DNA of 64,000 nt from Clostridium sp. (GCF_018372875.1 NZ_JAHAIF010000006.1:1-64000), one strand, 5' to 3'; positions 38,779 through 46,150 are shown, counted from the stretch's first letter. Notes: generated from the letters alone by a model not told the origin. Numbers and translations: made by a program.

Positions 38779-38806
38779 TTGAATTGTGCAGAATAAAATA
38801 TACTAT
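38779..38806 (+). promoter_or_regulatory. Possible sigma-A promoter of the gene at 38848
   Basis: TTGAAT (38779-38784), a 16-base spacer and TACTAT (38801-38806). The match is moderate. Confidence 0.4.
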
Positions 38807-38847
38807 AAAGCGTAAATAGAATACAAAAAAGGCGTGGTGAGTAATGT

Positions 38848-39249
38848 ATGAGAAGTTATTATAAAGCTTATAAAAAAGTAGGGGAAATTAAGACTTCTTT
38901 AGCAGAAAAATTAGGGGTTATGTGTTACGGATATGTATATATCTCACCAGGTGTAATTAGGCATATAATAAGACGCCATAATAAGCAGTTAAGTAGAAAT
39001 GTAAAGGATAATCTTATAAATGTAATAGAAAGTATTTTAAAAGATCCAGATTATATAGGAACGAAGATAAAAGAAAATAACAGGATAACAATAGAGTTTG
39101 TAAAAAAGGTAGATAGTATTTTGTTATTGGGAATGGAAGTAGATAAAGATGAAGGGTATATTTATGTTTCTACTTTATATCCAATCACAAAAAGTAAAAT
39201 AGATAATAAGATATATGGTGGGAGATTATTAAGTTGTAGTATAGAGTAA
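38848..39249 (+). CDS. Small protein resembling PBECR (Barnase/EndoU/RelE-like) nuclease domains
   Basis: A 133-residue protein. The central part, 'GYVYISPGVIRHIIRRHNKQ', then 'IESILKDPDYIGTKIKENN' and 'YIYVSTLYPITKSKIDNKIYGGRLL', follows the pattern I associate with PBECR domains (phage-encoded Barnase-EndoU-ColicinE5/D-RelE-like nucleases), which occur in phage proteins and toxins. A conserved RHxxxH-like segment and the closing Tyr-Pro/Arg region would be the candidate active site. It is a stand-alone gene with no antitoxin-like neighbour. The start at 38848 is 6 bases after GGTGAG. No membrane or signal segment is seen. Assignment is by eye only. Confidence 0.55.
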   Translation: MRSYYKAYKKVGEIKTSLAEKLGVMCYGYVYISPGVIRHIIRRHNKQLSRNVKDNLINVIESILKDPDYIGTKIKENNRITIEFVKKVDSILLLGMEVDKDEGYIYVSTLYPITKSKIDNKIYGGRLLSCSIE

Positions 39250-39257
39250 CTATATAC

Positions 39258-39286
39258 TTGAAAGATTATTTTCTAAGAATTATAAT
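39258..39286 (+). promoter_or_regulatory. Sigma-A promoter of the asparaginase gene
   Basis: TTGAAA (39258-39263), a 17-base spacer and TATAAT (39281-39286). Predicted transcription start is near 39293, giving a leader of about 147 bases before the gene at 39440. Confidence 0.82.
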
Positions 39287-39309
39287 ATAGAAATTGAATA
39301 GTTATTTTT

Positions 39310-39418
39310 GAGGTGAGAAATGGCTCCTCACACGCTAAATTTAGTAAATAGAGATGCAGGATACGCCGACCTGCCAAAAACTATATGACTTTTGGATATT
39401 ACCAAAAGTTATTTTTTT
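39310..39418 (+). promoter_or_regulatory. Structured leader with terminator upstream of the asparaginase gene (attenuator or riboswitch-like)
   Basis: After the promoter come GTGAG/CTCAC (39313-39317 with 39327-39331), a palindrome CTAAATTTAG (39335-39344), a hairpin GCAGG/CCTGC (39356-39360 with 39370-39374), and an intrinsic terminator ATGACTTTTGG/CCAAAAGTTAT (39385-39395 with 39402-39412) plus T7. CCAAAA occurs twice, at 39374-39379 and 39402-39407, so it could compete for TTTTGG and provide an antiterminator. I do not recognise a known riboswitch class in it. It also encloses a small ORF at 39320-39388. Confidence 0.6.
39320..39388 (+). CDS. Possible leader peptide upstream of the asparaginase gene
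   Basis: A 22-codon ORF begins with ATG 39320, 4-5 bases after a GAGGTGAG ribosome binding site (39310-39317), and ends with TGA inside the terminator stem. It reads 'MAPHTLNLVNR' followed by 'DAGYADLPKTI'. Codons such as CAC, ACG, GCC, GAC and CTG are unusual for this AT-rich genome, so the sequence may be constrained by RNA structure rather than by protein. It contains two Asn and two Asp codons, which is intriguing next to an asparaginase gene but not a run. Whether it is translated is unknown. Confidence 0.35.
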   Translation: MAPHTLNLVNRDAGYADLPKTI

Positions 39419-39439
39419 AGAAAAATATGGAGGTTTGAC

Positions 39440-40435
39440 ATGAAGAAAATAGCAGTGGTTTTTAATGGTGGAACAATATCTATGAAAGTAGATGAGAGGA
39501 TTAAGGCAGCAGTACCTTCATTAACTGGTGAAGAAATAATGACTATGGTAACAGGTATAGAAGATTATGCAGAAATAGAAAGTTATAACTTTTCTAGTCT
39601 TCCATCTCCTCATATGACACCTAATCTTATGTTTGAATTATCAAGATTTGTTAATAAGTTATTAGAAAGAGATGATATAGACGGAGTTGTAATAACTCAT
39701 GGAACAGATACATTAGAAGAAACAGCGTATATGTTAGATTTAACTTTAGATAGTAGTAAGCCTGTGGTTATAACAGGAGCCATGAGAAGTAGCTCAGAGT
39801 TAGGTTATGATGGCCCATTTAATTTAGCTACATCAATATGTACGGCTGCATCAGAAAAGGCTATTGGAAGAGGAGTGCTAGTGTGTTTTAATGGAGAGCT
39901 AAATAGTGCAAGAGAAGTAACGAAAGCAAACTCTATGGCTCTTAATGCTTTTAGAACACCTAATTTTGGTCCTATAGGTATAGTGGATAATGATAATGTA
40001 ATATTTTATAGAAAGTGTAAAAAGGGACAGCATGTAAAAATAGATAATATTAAAGGGGATGTAGCACTAATAAAGTGTGTATCAGGTTCAGATTATTCTT
40101 TCATTGATTTTGCTATAGAGAAAGGTTACATAGGAATAGTTATTGAAGCTTTAGGGAGAGGTAATATTCCTCCTCAAATGGTTCCTGGAGTTGAAAGAGC
40201 TATAAAGAGAAATATTCCTGTTGTAATTGTATCAAGGTGTTTTGAAGGGAGAGTTTTTGATTCGTATGGATATGAAGGTGGGGGAAAAGATTTAAGAAAT
40301 AAGGGGGCTATATTTGGAGATACCATGCAAGGGCAAAAAGCTAGAATTAAGTTGATGGTAGCTTTAAGTTATACTAATGAATACAGTGCTATAAAAGAGT
40401 TTATGGAAGATGGATTATATAACAATGAATTATAA
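39440..40435 (+). CDS. Asparaginase (type I-like, cytoplasmic)
   Basis: A 331-residue enzyme hydrolysing asparagine to aspartate and ammonia. The two catalytic threonine regions are 'VVFNGGTISMK' (about residues 5-15) and 'VITHGTDTLEET' (about 84-95), with 'ITGAMRSSSELGYDGPFNLATSI' after. No signal peptide, so it is likely intracellular. The frame is open from ATG 39392, but that lies in the terminator; the start is ATG 39440, 6 bases after TGGAGG. Regulation is through the leader at 39310-39418. Some relatives act on glutamine or in Glu-tRNA amidation (GatD), but the full-length stand-alone form favours asparaginase. Confidence 0.92.
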   Translation: MKKIAVVFNGGTISMKVDERIKAAVPSLTGEEIMTMVTGIEDYAEIESYNFSSLPSPHMTPNLMFELSRFVNKLLERDDIDGVVITHGTDTLEETAYMLDLTLDSSKPVVITGAMRSSSELGYDGPFNLATSICTAASEKAIGRGVLVCFNGELNSAREVTKANSMALNAFRTPNFGPIGIVDNDNVIFYRKCKKGQHVKIDNIKGDVALIKCVSGSDYSFIDFAIEKGYIGIVIEALGRGNIPPQMVPGVERAIKRNIPVVIVSRCFEGRVFDSYGYEGGGKDLRNKGAIFGDTMQGQKARIKLMVALSYTNEYSAIKEFMEDGLYNNEL

Positions 40436-40490
40436 ACAATAAAATGAATCGAATATTCGCAAATATATATATAAAATTTATACGTTTCTA

Positions 40491-40520
40491 TTGACAGTTA
40501 TTACTTGTACATTGTACAAT
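40491..40520 (+). promoter_or_regulatory. Sigma-A promoter of pbuG with palindrome over the minus-10
   Basis: TTGACA (40491-40496), an 18-base spacer and TACAAT (40515-40520). A 15-base inverted repeat, TTGTACA-T-TGTACAA (40505-40519), covers the spacer and minus-10 and could be an operator. Further CGAAT/ATTCG inverted repeats flank the promoter (around 40448-40457 and 40524-40538). Confidence 0.75.
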
Positions 40521-40539
40521 AATATTCGTAAAGCGAATA

Positions 40540-40604
40540 ACTCATATAATGTGTCAATAAGGGTCACAGTTTCTACCAGGTACCGTAAATATCTGACTAT
40601 GAGT
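40540..40604 (+). promoter_or_regulatory. Purine (guanine-type) riboswitch aptamer
   Basis: P1 is ACTCATA (40540-40546) with TATGAGT (40598-40604). P2 is TGTGTC/GGTCACA-like around 40550-40568, and P3 closes around 40577-40592, with the conserved 'AGTTTCTACC' and 'CCGTAAA'. J3/1 reads GACTATGAG, so the specificity base (position 74 in xpt numbering, here 40597) is C, which selects guanine or hypoxanthine. It precedes a guanine/hypoxanthine permease gene, as expected. Confidence 0.93.
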
Positions 40605-40628
40605 GGACTGAATGTATAGTATTAAATT

Positions 40629-40683
40629 TTAAAAGGTCTCTATGAGTTGTTGCTTTTCTTTAGCTCATAAGGACCTTTTTATT
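40629..40683 (+). terminator. Riboswitch expression-platform terminator before pbuG
   Basis: AAAAGGTC (40631-40638) pairs with GACCTTTT (40672-40679), and TATGAG (40641-40646) with CTCATA (40664-40669), followed by T5. CTCATA can also pair with the P1 3' strand TATGAG, giving the alternative antiterminated fold in the absence of purine. Confidence 0.88.
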
Positions 40684-40699
40684 ATTTAGGAGGAGAAAA

Positions 40700-42067
40700 A
40701 TGCAAGAAGTTAAACAAAAAAGAAGATTATTAGAAATCTTTACAAACGAAAATGTTGATTTCAAAAGAGAAATCATGGCAGGTATTACTACATTCTTAAC
40801 TATGGCTTATATCATAGCTGTAAATCCTAATATTTTAAGTGCTGCAGGAATGGATGCAGGAGCTTTAGTTACAGCTACTTGTTTAGCTGCAGGTTTATCT
40901 ACAATTTTAATGGGTGTTTTCGCTAATTTACCATTTGCATTAGCATCTGGTATGGGATTAAATGCATATTTTGCGTTTACAGTAGTAGGACAAGATAAAA
41001 TTCCTTGGGAAATAGCTTTAACAGCAGTATTTGTAGAAGGTATCATATTTATTCTTTTATCATTATTTAAAGTACGTGAAGCTGTTGTAAATGCAATTCC
41101 TAAAAACATGAAATATGCAGTTACTGCAGGTATTGGTTTATTTATAGCATTTATTGGATTACAAGGTTCTGGAATTGTTGTTAATAATGATAGCACATTA
41201 GTTGCACTTGGTAGATTTACATCACCTACATTTTTAATTGCTTTATTAGGACTATTAATTATTGCGATACTTGATAAAAAAGGTGTTAAAGGATCAATTC
41301 TTATTGGTATATTAGTATCAACTTTAGTAGCTTGGGGATATGCAAAGTTTGATCCTGCTTATGCAGCATCACTTGGTATTTATCTTCCAGAAGGGATTTT
41401 TAAATTCGAAAGTATAGCACCTATAGCTGGTAAGATTGATTTTGGATATATGTTACATCCAACAACAATTGGTAGTTTCTTTGTTGTAGTTTGTACATTC
41501 TTATTTGTAGATTTCTTTGATACAGTTGGTACATTAGTTGGTGTTTGCTCAAGAGCTAATATGTTAGATGAGAATGGAAATGTTCCTAATGCTGGTAAAG
41601 CATTATTGGTTGATGCTATTGGTACAACAGCTGGGGCTTGTCTAGGAGTATCTACAGTTACAACTTATGTTGAAAGTTCAACAGGTGTAGCTGCAGGTGG
41701 TAGAACAGGATGGACTGCAATAACAACAGGTGTTCTATTCTTATTAGCAATGTTCTTCTCTCCAATATTTATAGCAATTCCTTCATGTGCAACTGCACCA
41801 GCATTAATTTATGTTGGATATTTAATGTTAGGATCAGTTAAGAATATAGATTTTGATGATTTAACAGAAGGTGTACCAGCATTTATTACAATTGCTATGA
41901 TGCCTCTTGCATATAGCATTGGTGATGGTTTGACATTTGGTGTAATTGCTTATGTAGCAATTAATTTAATATACAATGCATTCTTTGTTAAAGAAGATAA
42001 GAAGAAAGTATCTTGGGTAATGATAATACTTGCGTTCTTATTCTTATTGAAATTAATATTTATCTAA
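40700..42067 (+). CDS. pbuG: Guanine/hypoxanthine permease (NCS2 family)
   Basis: A 455-residue membrane transporter with about 12-14 hydrophobic segments. NCS2/AzgA-type motifs are present: 'EIMAGITTFLTMAYIIAVNPNIL' at the N-terminus, 'LPFALASGMGLNAYFAF', 'LFVDFFDTVGTLVGV' and 'STVTTYVESSTGVAAGGRTG'. Purine import fits the upstream guanine riboswitch, which should switch it off when purine is plentiful. The start follows TTAGGAGGAG. Codon use suggests high expression. Confidence 0.95.
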   Translation: MQEVKQKRRLLEIFTNENVDFKREIMAGITTFLTMAYIIAVNPNILSAAGMDAGALVTATCLAAGLSTILMGVFANLPFALASGMGLNAYFAFTVVGQDKIPWEIALTAVFVEGIIFILLSLFKVREAVVNAIPKNMKYAVTAGIGLFIAFIGLQGSGIVVNNDSTLVALGRFTSPTFLIALLGLLIIAILDKKGVKGSILIGILVSTLVAWGYAKFDPAYAASLGIYLPEGIFKFESIAPIAGKIDFGYMLHPTTIGSFFVVVCTFLFVDFFDTVGTLVGVCSRANMLDENGNVPNAGKALLVDAIGTTAGACLGVSTVTTYVESSTGVAAGGRTGWTAITTGVLFLLAMFFSPIFIAIPSCATAPALIYVGYLMLGSVKNIDFDDLTEGVPAFITIAMMPLAYSIGDGLTFGVIAYVAINLIYNAFFVKEDKKKVSWVMIILAFLFLLKLIFI

Positions 42068-42079
42068 TATTTATAGTAA

Positions 42080-42121
42080 TTAAGTGGTTATATCCTTTGT
42101 GGGTATAACCACTTTTTTTAT
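42080..42121 (+). terminator. Intrinsic terminator after pbuG
   Basis: An 11-bp stem (AAGTGGTTATA 42082-42092 with TATAACCACTT 42104-42114) is followed by T6. Confidence 0.92.
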
Positions 42122-42126
42122 GCCTA

Positions 42127-42332
42127 GGAAAGTATAAAGTTTCAATTAGCTATAAATCAAAGGTATTATTACATTTTTATATTAAAAAATATAAAATGAA
42201 GGATAGTAATTTTATAATTTCCTTACCTTAAGTAAGAAGGGAATAGAGATTTATTTTTCTGTGACTTGGAGCTTGCGACAGAACAAGCAAAATAAATATC
42301 CACCCCACCTTTTTTATCTAAAATTAAATGGA
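42127..42332 (+). repeat. Intergenic element, copy B (possible small RNA)
   Basis: This is a second, diverged copy of the element at 22747-22951, in the same orientation and again beginning just after an intrinsic terminator. The 3' arm CAAAATAAATATCC is identical. The 5' arm is weaker here (ATTTATTTT against AAAATAAAT), but a local hairpin GCTTG/CAAGC (42271-42275 with 42285-42289 approximately) forms within the conserved GTGACTTGGAG...GAACAA region. A T run follows about 9 bases after the 3' arm. A TATAAT at about 42212-42217 precedes the conserved hairpin. No gene is evident inside. Confidence 0.7.
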
Positions 42333-42936
42333 CAAGAGAAAAAAATGTGGTTAGAGTAGTAAGGTTAAAGAATTTGCTCTGGAAATTTCTTGATATGGAT
42401 ATTCCAAATCAAATTCTTTAAACTTTATTGCTTATAAATAGATGTTTAAATATTGTTTTAAAGAAATAAATATATAAATATATAAATATTTAGTTATAAT
42501 AGGGCTTTATAGATTTTATTTAGAAAAAAGAAGCTGATAAAATGTTTTTTGCTCCTTAGTAAATTATAATTGGAATTAAATTGTAGTTAGCTTCAACGGT
42601 TTTATATTTATAAAGTTTGTTTGCTTCTTAAAGAAGCATTAGAAGTTTTAATGAGAAGGTTCTATTTACCAAATTAAAATTTGAAATACTATTTGTGTTG
42701 GTGACAAAAAATAAAGAATCTACAGTTATATTATTAATTTTCTGTTTGAAGTTGGAGATCATATCATGAGGGTTATAATATAAAAGCTATTAAAAAATAA
42801 GTGGAGTAATATGAATGGATGTCATAAAGTTTAGAGGAGAAAAAATAAATGTAAACAGTTTGTTAACGAAGTGTTGACTGGTAAGAAAAAATAAATTAAT
42901 ATGAGTCTATAATAAGGGAGAGGGAAGTGAACAATT
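42333..42936. other. Gene-free stretch between copy B and yicC
   Basis: About 600 AT-rich bases without a plausible gene on either strand. It holds an imperfect hairpin of about 65 bases at 42361-42425 (12 consecutive base pairs, AAAGAATTTG with CAAATTCTTT at its core, and an inner GGAA/TTCC stem), a short inverted repeat TGCTTCTT/AAGAAGCA near 42622-42638, and a TATAAT at 42908-42913, probably the yicC minus-10, without a good minus-35. Confidence 0.5.
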
Positions 42937-43818
42937 ATGGCTAAAAGTATGACTAGCTTTGGAAGAGCTCAAAGCGAAGAGGGAAGAGAACACTTATTTT
43001 CTATAGAAATGAAAAGTGTGAATAACAGATATCTTGATGTTAATATAAGAATGCCTAAATTTATGGTTGCTTTAGAAGATGAAGTGAGAAAAATAATTAA
43101 TAATTATCTAAATAGAGGTAAGGTAGATGTTTTTATAAACTTTAAAGGCTATAGTAAAAGTAATGCTCTTCCTAAAGTGAATATGGACCTTGCTAGGGGA
43201 TATTATGAGTGCTTAAAAGAAATATCAGAAACTTTAGGAGTTGTTAACGATATAACAGCTACAAGATTATCAAGATTTCCAGATGTTTTAACTTTAGAAG
43301 CTGAAGAAGAAAATTTAGAAGAAATTTTAATGGAAATAAAACCTCTTGTTATATCATCGTTAGAAATGATGAATGATATGAGAGTAAGTGAGGGAGAAAA
43401 GTTAAAGGAAGATATTTTATGTAAGTTATCTTATATAGAAACAAATGTTAAGGAAATTGAAGAAATAGCAGAGAATGTTCCAGCAAATTACAAACGTAAA
43501 TTGGAAGAAAGAATAAAAGAATTAACTAGTGGCATTAAATTAGACGAAGAAAGAATAGCTACAGAAGTAGCCATTTTTGCTGATAAAGCTGCTGTAGATG
43601 AAGAAATTACAAGACTTAATAGCCATATAAATCAAATGAGAAAAACACTAGAGTTAAATGAGCCAATAGGTAGAAAACTTGATTTTATAGTTCAAGAAAT
43701 GAATAGAGAAACTAATACTATTGGATCGAAAGCTAATGATATGGGTATGACAAATATAGTCATTAACATAAAGAACTTATTAGAAAAAATAAGAGAACAA
43801 GTTCAAAATATTGAATAA
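42937..43818 (+). CDS. yicC: YicC/YloC family endoribonuclease
   Basis: A 293-residue protein beginning 'AKSMTSFGRAQ', with 'MKSVNNRYLDVNIRMPKF' and a C-terminal DUF1732 part 'DEEITRLNSHINQMRKTL...GRKLDFIVQEMNREtNTIGSKAND'. YicC proteins were reported as endoribonucleases acting on small RNA or structured RNA. The start follows GGGAGAGGGAAG. It leads the yicC-remA-gmk-rpoZ-coaBC-priA array, also conserved in Bacillus (yloC-remA-gmk-rpoZ). Confidence 0.94.
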   Translation: MAKSMTSFGRAQSEEGREHLFSIEMKSVNNRYLDVNIRMPKFMVALEDEVRKIINNYLNRGKVDVFINFKGYSKSNALPKVNMDLARGYYECLKEISETLGVVNDITATRLSRFPDVLTLEAEEENLEEILMEIKPLVISSLEMMNDMRVSEGEKLKEDILCKLSYIETNVKEIEEIAENVPANYKRKLEERIKELTSGIKLDEERIATEVAIFADKAAVDEEITRLNSHINQMRKTLELNEPIGRKLDFIVQEMNRETNTIGSKANDMGMTNIVINIKNLLEKIREQVQNIE

Positions 43819-43837
43819 TAATTAGGAGGATTAGAAC

Positions 43838-44107
43838 ATGGGTATTAAATTAATTAATATTGGTTTTGGGAACATAGTTTCTGCAAATAGATTAGTGGCA
43901 ATTGTTAGTCCTGAATCAGCACCAATAAAAAGAATTATTCAAGAAGCAAGAGATAGAGGAATGCTAATTGATGCAACATATGGAAGAAGAACAAGAGCAG
44001 TTATAATAACAGATTCAGATCATGTAATATTATCTGCTGTTCAACCAGAAACAGTAGCTCATAGATTATCTACAAAGGATGAAGTAGAAGACGAGGTTGA
44101 AGATTAA
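43838..44107 (+). CDS. remA: Extracellular matrix regulator RemA (DUF370)
   Basis: An 89-residue DNA-binding protein of the DUF370 family with '[31 protein letters not shown]'-type sequence (core 'LINIGFGN' and '[22 protein letters not shown]'). In B. subtilis RemA activates biofilm matrix and osmoprotection genes; in other bacteria the targets vary. The start follows TTAGGAGG. Position before gmk is conserved. Confidence 0.95.
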   Translation: MGIKLINIGFGNIVSANRLVAIVSPESAPIKRIIQEARDRGMLIDATYGRRTRAVIITDSDHVILSAVQPETVAHRLSTKDEVEDEVED

Positions 44108-44108
44108 T

Positions 44109-44732
44109 ATGGCAAAAAACAAGGGAGTTTTAATAGTTATTTCTGGTCCATCAGGTGCAGGGAAGGGCACAATATGTAAGGCACTTTTAGAAAAACATAA
44201 AGATATACACCTTTCTGTTTCTGCTACAACAAGAGATCCAAGACAAGGTGAGGTTCATGGAGTTAACTACTACTTTTTAAATAAGGATGAGTTTTTGAAG
44301 AAAGTAGAAGAAGATGACTTTTTAGAGTGGGCTGAGGTATATGGTAATTGTTACGGTACACCTAAGTCAAATGTAAAAGAACTTTTAGACTCTGGAAAAG
44401 ATGTAATTCTTGAAATAGATATACAAGGTGCATTAAAAGTAAAAGAAAATACAGAAGAAGGAGTATTTATATTTATACTTCCTCCTTCAATGGAAGAATT
44501 AAAACAAAGAATCATTAATAGAGGAAGTGAAACACCAGAATCTTTAATGAGAAGATTTAATTCAGCTTATCAAGAAATTAACTATATTTCTAAATATAAT
44601 TATGCAGTAGTTAATGATACTGTAGAAAATGCGGTTAATAAGATTGAAAATATACTAACTGCAGAAAAGTGTAGAGTTGATAGAATACAAGGAACAATTT
44701 TGAATTTAGAGGAGGGCATAAGTCATGAGTAA
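44109..44732 (+). CDS. gmk: Guanylate kinase
   Basis: A 207-residue kinase converting GMP to GDP. P-loop GPSGAGKG is at about residues 13-20, followed by 'SVSATTRDPRQGEVHGVNYYF' (GMP binding) and 'ILEIDIQGAL'. ATG 44109 is preferred over TTG 44097, though the ribosome binding site is weak (GAGGTTGAAG), so it may depend on coupling to remA, whose stop codon is one base upstream. Its last codons overlap rpoZ. Confidence 0.96.
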   Translation: MAKNKGVLIVISGPSGAGKGTICKALLEKHKDIHLSVSATTRDPRQGEVHGVNYYFLNKDEFLKKVEEDDFLEWAEVYGNCYGTPKSNVKELLDSGKDVILEIDIQGALKVKENTEEGVFIFILPPSMEELKQRIINRGSETPESLMRRFNSAYQEINYISKYNYAVVNDTVENAVNKIENILTAEKCRVDRIQGTILNLEEGISHE

Positions 44733-44943
44733 TTCAATGATTAATCCATCAGTAGTAGATTTATTAAAAAAGGTAGAGGATAGATATTCACTAGTAATAG
44801 TAACATCAAAAAGAGCTAGACAGTTAATAGACGGTTCTAAACAATTAGTAGATGTAGATTCTAAAAAGGCTTTAACTATTGCAATAAATGAAGTAAATGA
44901 AGGCGCAGTTGGATACGAGAGAGTAAAGGAATCAACTAAGTAA
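44725..44943 (+). CDS. rpoZ: DNA-directed RNA polymerase omega subunit
   Basis: A 72-residue subunit that aids RNA polymerase assembly. Motifs are 'SMINPSVVDLLKKVEDRYSLVIVTSKRARQL' in parts and 'KKALTIAINEVNEGAV'. It overlaps gmk by 8 bases and is preceded by GAGGAGGG. Order gmk-rpoZ is nearly universal in Firmicutes. Confidence 0.95.
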   Translation: MSNSMINPSVVDLLKKVEDRYSLVIVTSKRARQLIDGSKQLVDVDSKKALTIAINEVNEGAVGYERVKESTK

Positions 44944-44945
44944 TC

Positions 44946-46136
44946 ATGGAAAATAAAAGGTGTGTTGTTTTAGGTGTAACTGGAGGAATTGCAGTATATA
45001 AGGCTTTGGATGTTATAAGTGCACTACGAAAAAAAGATGTAGATGTTAGAGTTATAATGACAAAGTCTGCTACTGAGTTTGTAACGCCTCTTACCTTTCA
45101 ATCTATGAGCCAAAATATTGTTACAACAGATATGTTTGCAGAACCTAAGGCTTGGGAAATACAACATATTAGTTTAGCTAAAAGGGCTGATGTGTTTTTA
45201 GTAGCACCAGCTACAGCGAATATCATAGGAAAGGTTGCCAATGGTATTGCAGATGATATGCTTTCAACTACTATAATGGCAACAAGGGCTAAAGTAGTAT
45301 TTGCACCAGCTATGAACACTAATATGTACACTAACCCTATAGTTCAAGAAAATATAACCAAACTTAAAAAGTTAGGGTATGAATTTATTGAACCAGCTAG
45401 TGGTAGGCTTGCATGCGGCGATGAGGGAAAAGGAAAGTTAGCACCTGCTTCAGATATAGTAGAAAAAGTTCTAAGTGAACTTTATGATAAGAAAGATTTA
45501 ATAGGCAAAAAGGTTCTTGTAACAGCAGGACCAACTAGAGCTAATATAGATCCAGTTAGATTTATTTCAAATAGATCTACAGGTAAAATGGGATATGCAA
45601 TAGCTGAAGAGGCAAGAGATAGAGGGGCAGAAGTGGTTCTTGTTTCAGGACCTACAAATGAAGCTGCACCATATGGGATAAATGTAATTGAAATTAACAC
45701 CAATGAAGAAATGAGAAATGAGGTTTTAAAGCATTTTGAAACTTCTGATATTGTTATTAAGTCAGCAGCAGTTGCTGATTATAAAGCTAAAGAGTACAGT
45801 GAGAACAAAATTAAAAAGGGAAGTGGCGATCTTGAAATAATTCTTACTAGAGATAATGATATTTTGAAGGAATTAGGAGAGAAAAAGTCAGGACAAATTT
45901 TAGTTGGGTTTGCAGCTGAAAGTCAAAATGTTGTTGAAAATGCTAAAGGTAAGCTTATTAAAAAGAATTTAGATTATATTGTAGCAAATGATATTACATC
46001 AAAAGATAGTGGATTTGCTTCAAATGATAATAGAGTAACTATCGTTACAAGAGAAGGACAAGAGCTTTCCCTAGAGAAAATGAGTAAAAGGGAAGTGGCT
46101 AGAAATTTATTTGACATTATAGGAGGAAAGCGCTAA
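44946..46136 (+). CDS. coaBC: Bifunctional phosphopantothenoylcysteine decarboxylase/ligase
   Basis: A 396-residue coenzyme A biosynthesis enzyme. The N-terminal flavin-dependent CoaC part has 'LGVTGGIAVYKALDVI', 'APATANIIGKVANGIADDML' and 'PAMNTNMY'. The C-terminal CoaB part has 'LVTAGPTRANIDPVRFISNRSTGKMG' and 'KSAAVADYKAK'. It starts directly after rpoZ. A hairpin that can act as terminator overlaps its stop codon. Confidence 0.97.
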   Translation: MENKRCVVLGVTGGIAVYKALDVISALRKKDVDVRVIMTKSATEFVTPLTFQSMSQNIVTTDMFAEPKAWEIQHISLAKRADVFLVAPATANIIGKVANGIADDMLSTTIMATRAKVVFAPAMNTNMYTNPIVQENITKLKKLGYEFIEPASGRLACGDEGKGKLAPASDIVEKVLSELYDKKDLIGKKVLVTAGPTRANIDPVRFISNRSTGKMGYAIAEEARDRGAEVVLVSGPTNEAAPYGINVIEINTNEEMRNEVLKHFETSDIVIKSAAVADYKAKEYSENKIKKGSGDLEIILTRDNDILKELGEKKSGQILVGFAAESQNVVENAKGKLIKKNLDYIVANDITSKDSGFASNDNRVTIVTREGQELSLEKMSKREVARNLFDIIGGKR

Positions 46137-46150
46137 AATGCGCTTTTTCT
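46125..46150 (+). terminator. Hairpin overlapping the coaBC stop codon
   Basis: AAAGCGC (46127-46133) pairs with GCGCTTT (46140-46146), followed by TTCTC. The TAA stop codon of coaBC (46134-46136) lies in the loop, so ribosomes finishing coaBC would hinder its folding. It could be a partial terminator before priA. Confidence 0.6.

Noticed and set aside
39310..39376. Resemblance of the asparaginase leader to the magnesium M-box (GGTGAG, GCTCCT, ATACGC, CTGCC)
   Set aside because: The words occur in similar order, but the spacing is wrong and the long 3' half of an M-box is absent.
40807..41196. Open frame of 129 codons on the reverse strand inside pbuG
   Set aside because: Hydrophobic codon mirror of a membrane protein gene; no start signals.
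42874..42913. TTGACT and TATAAT upstream of yicC as one promoter
   Set aside because: The spacer is about 28 bases; only the TATAAT may be real.
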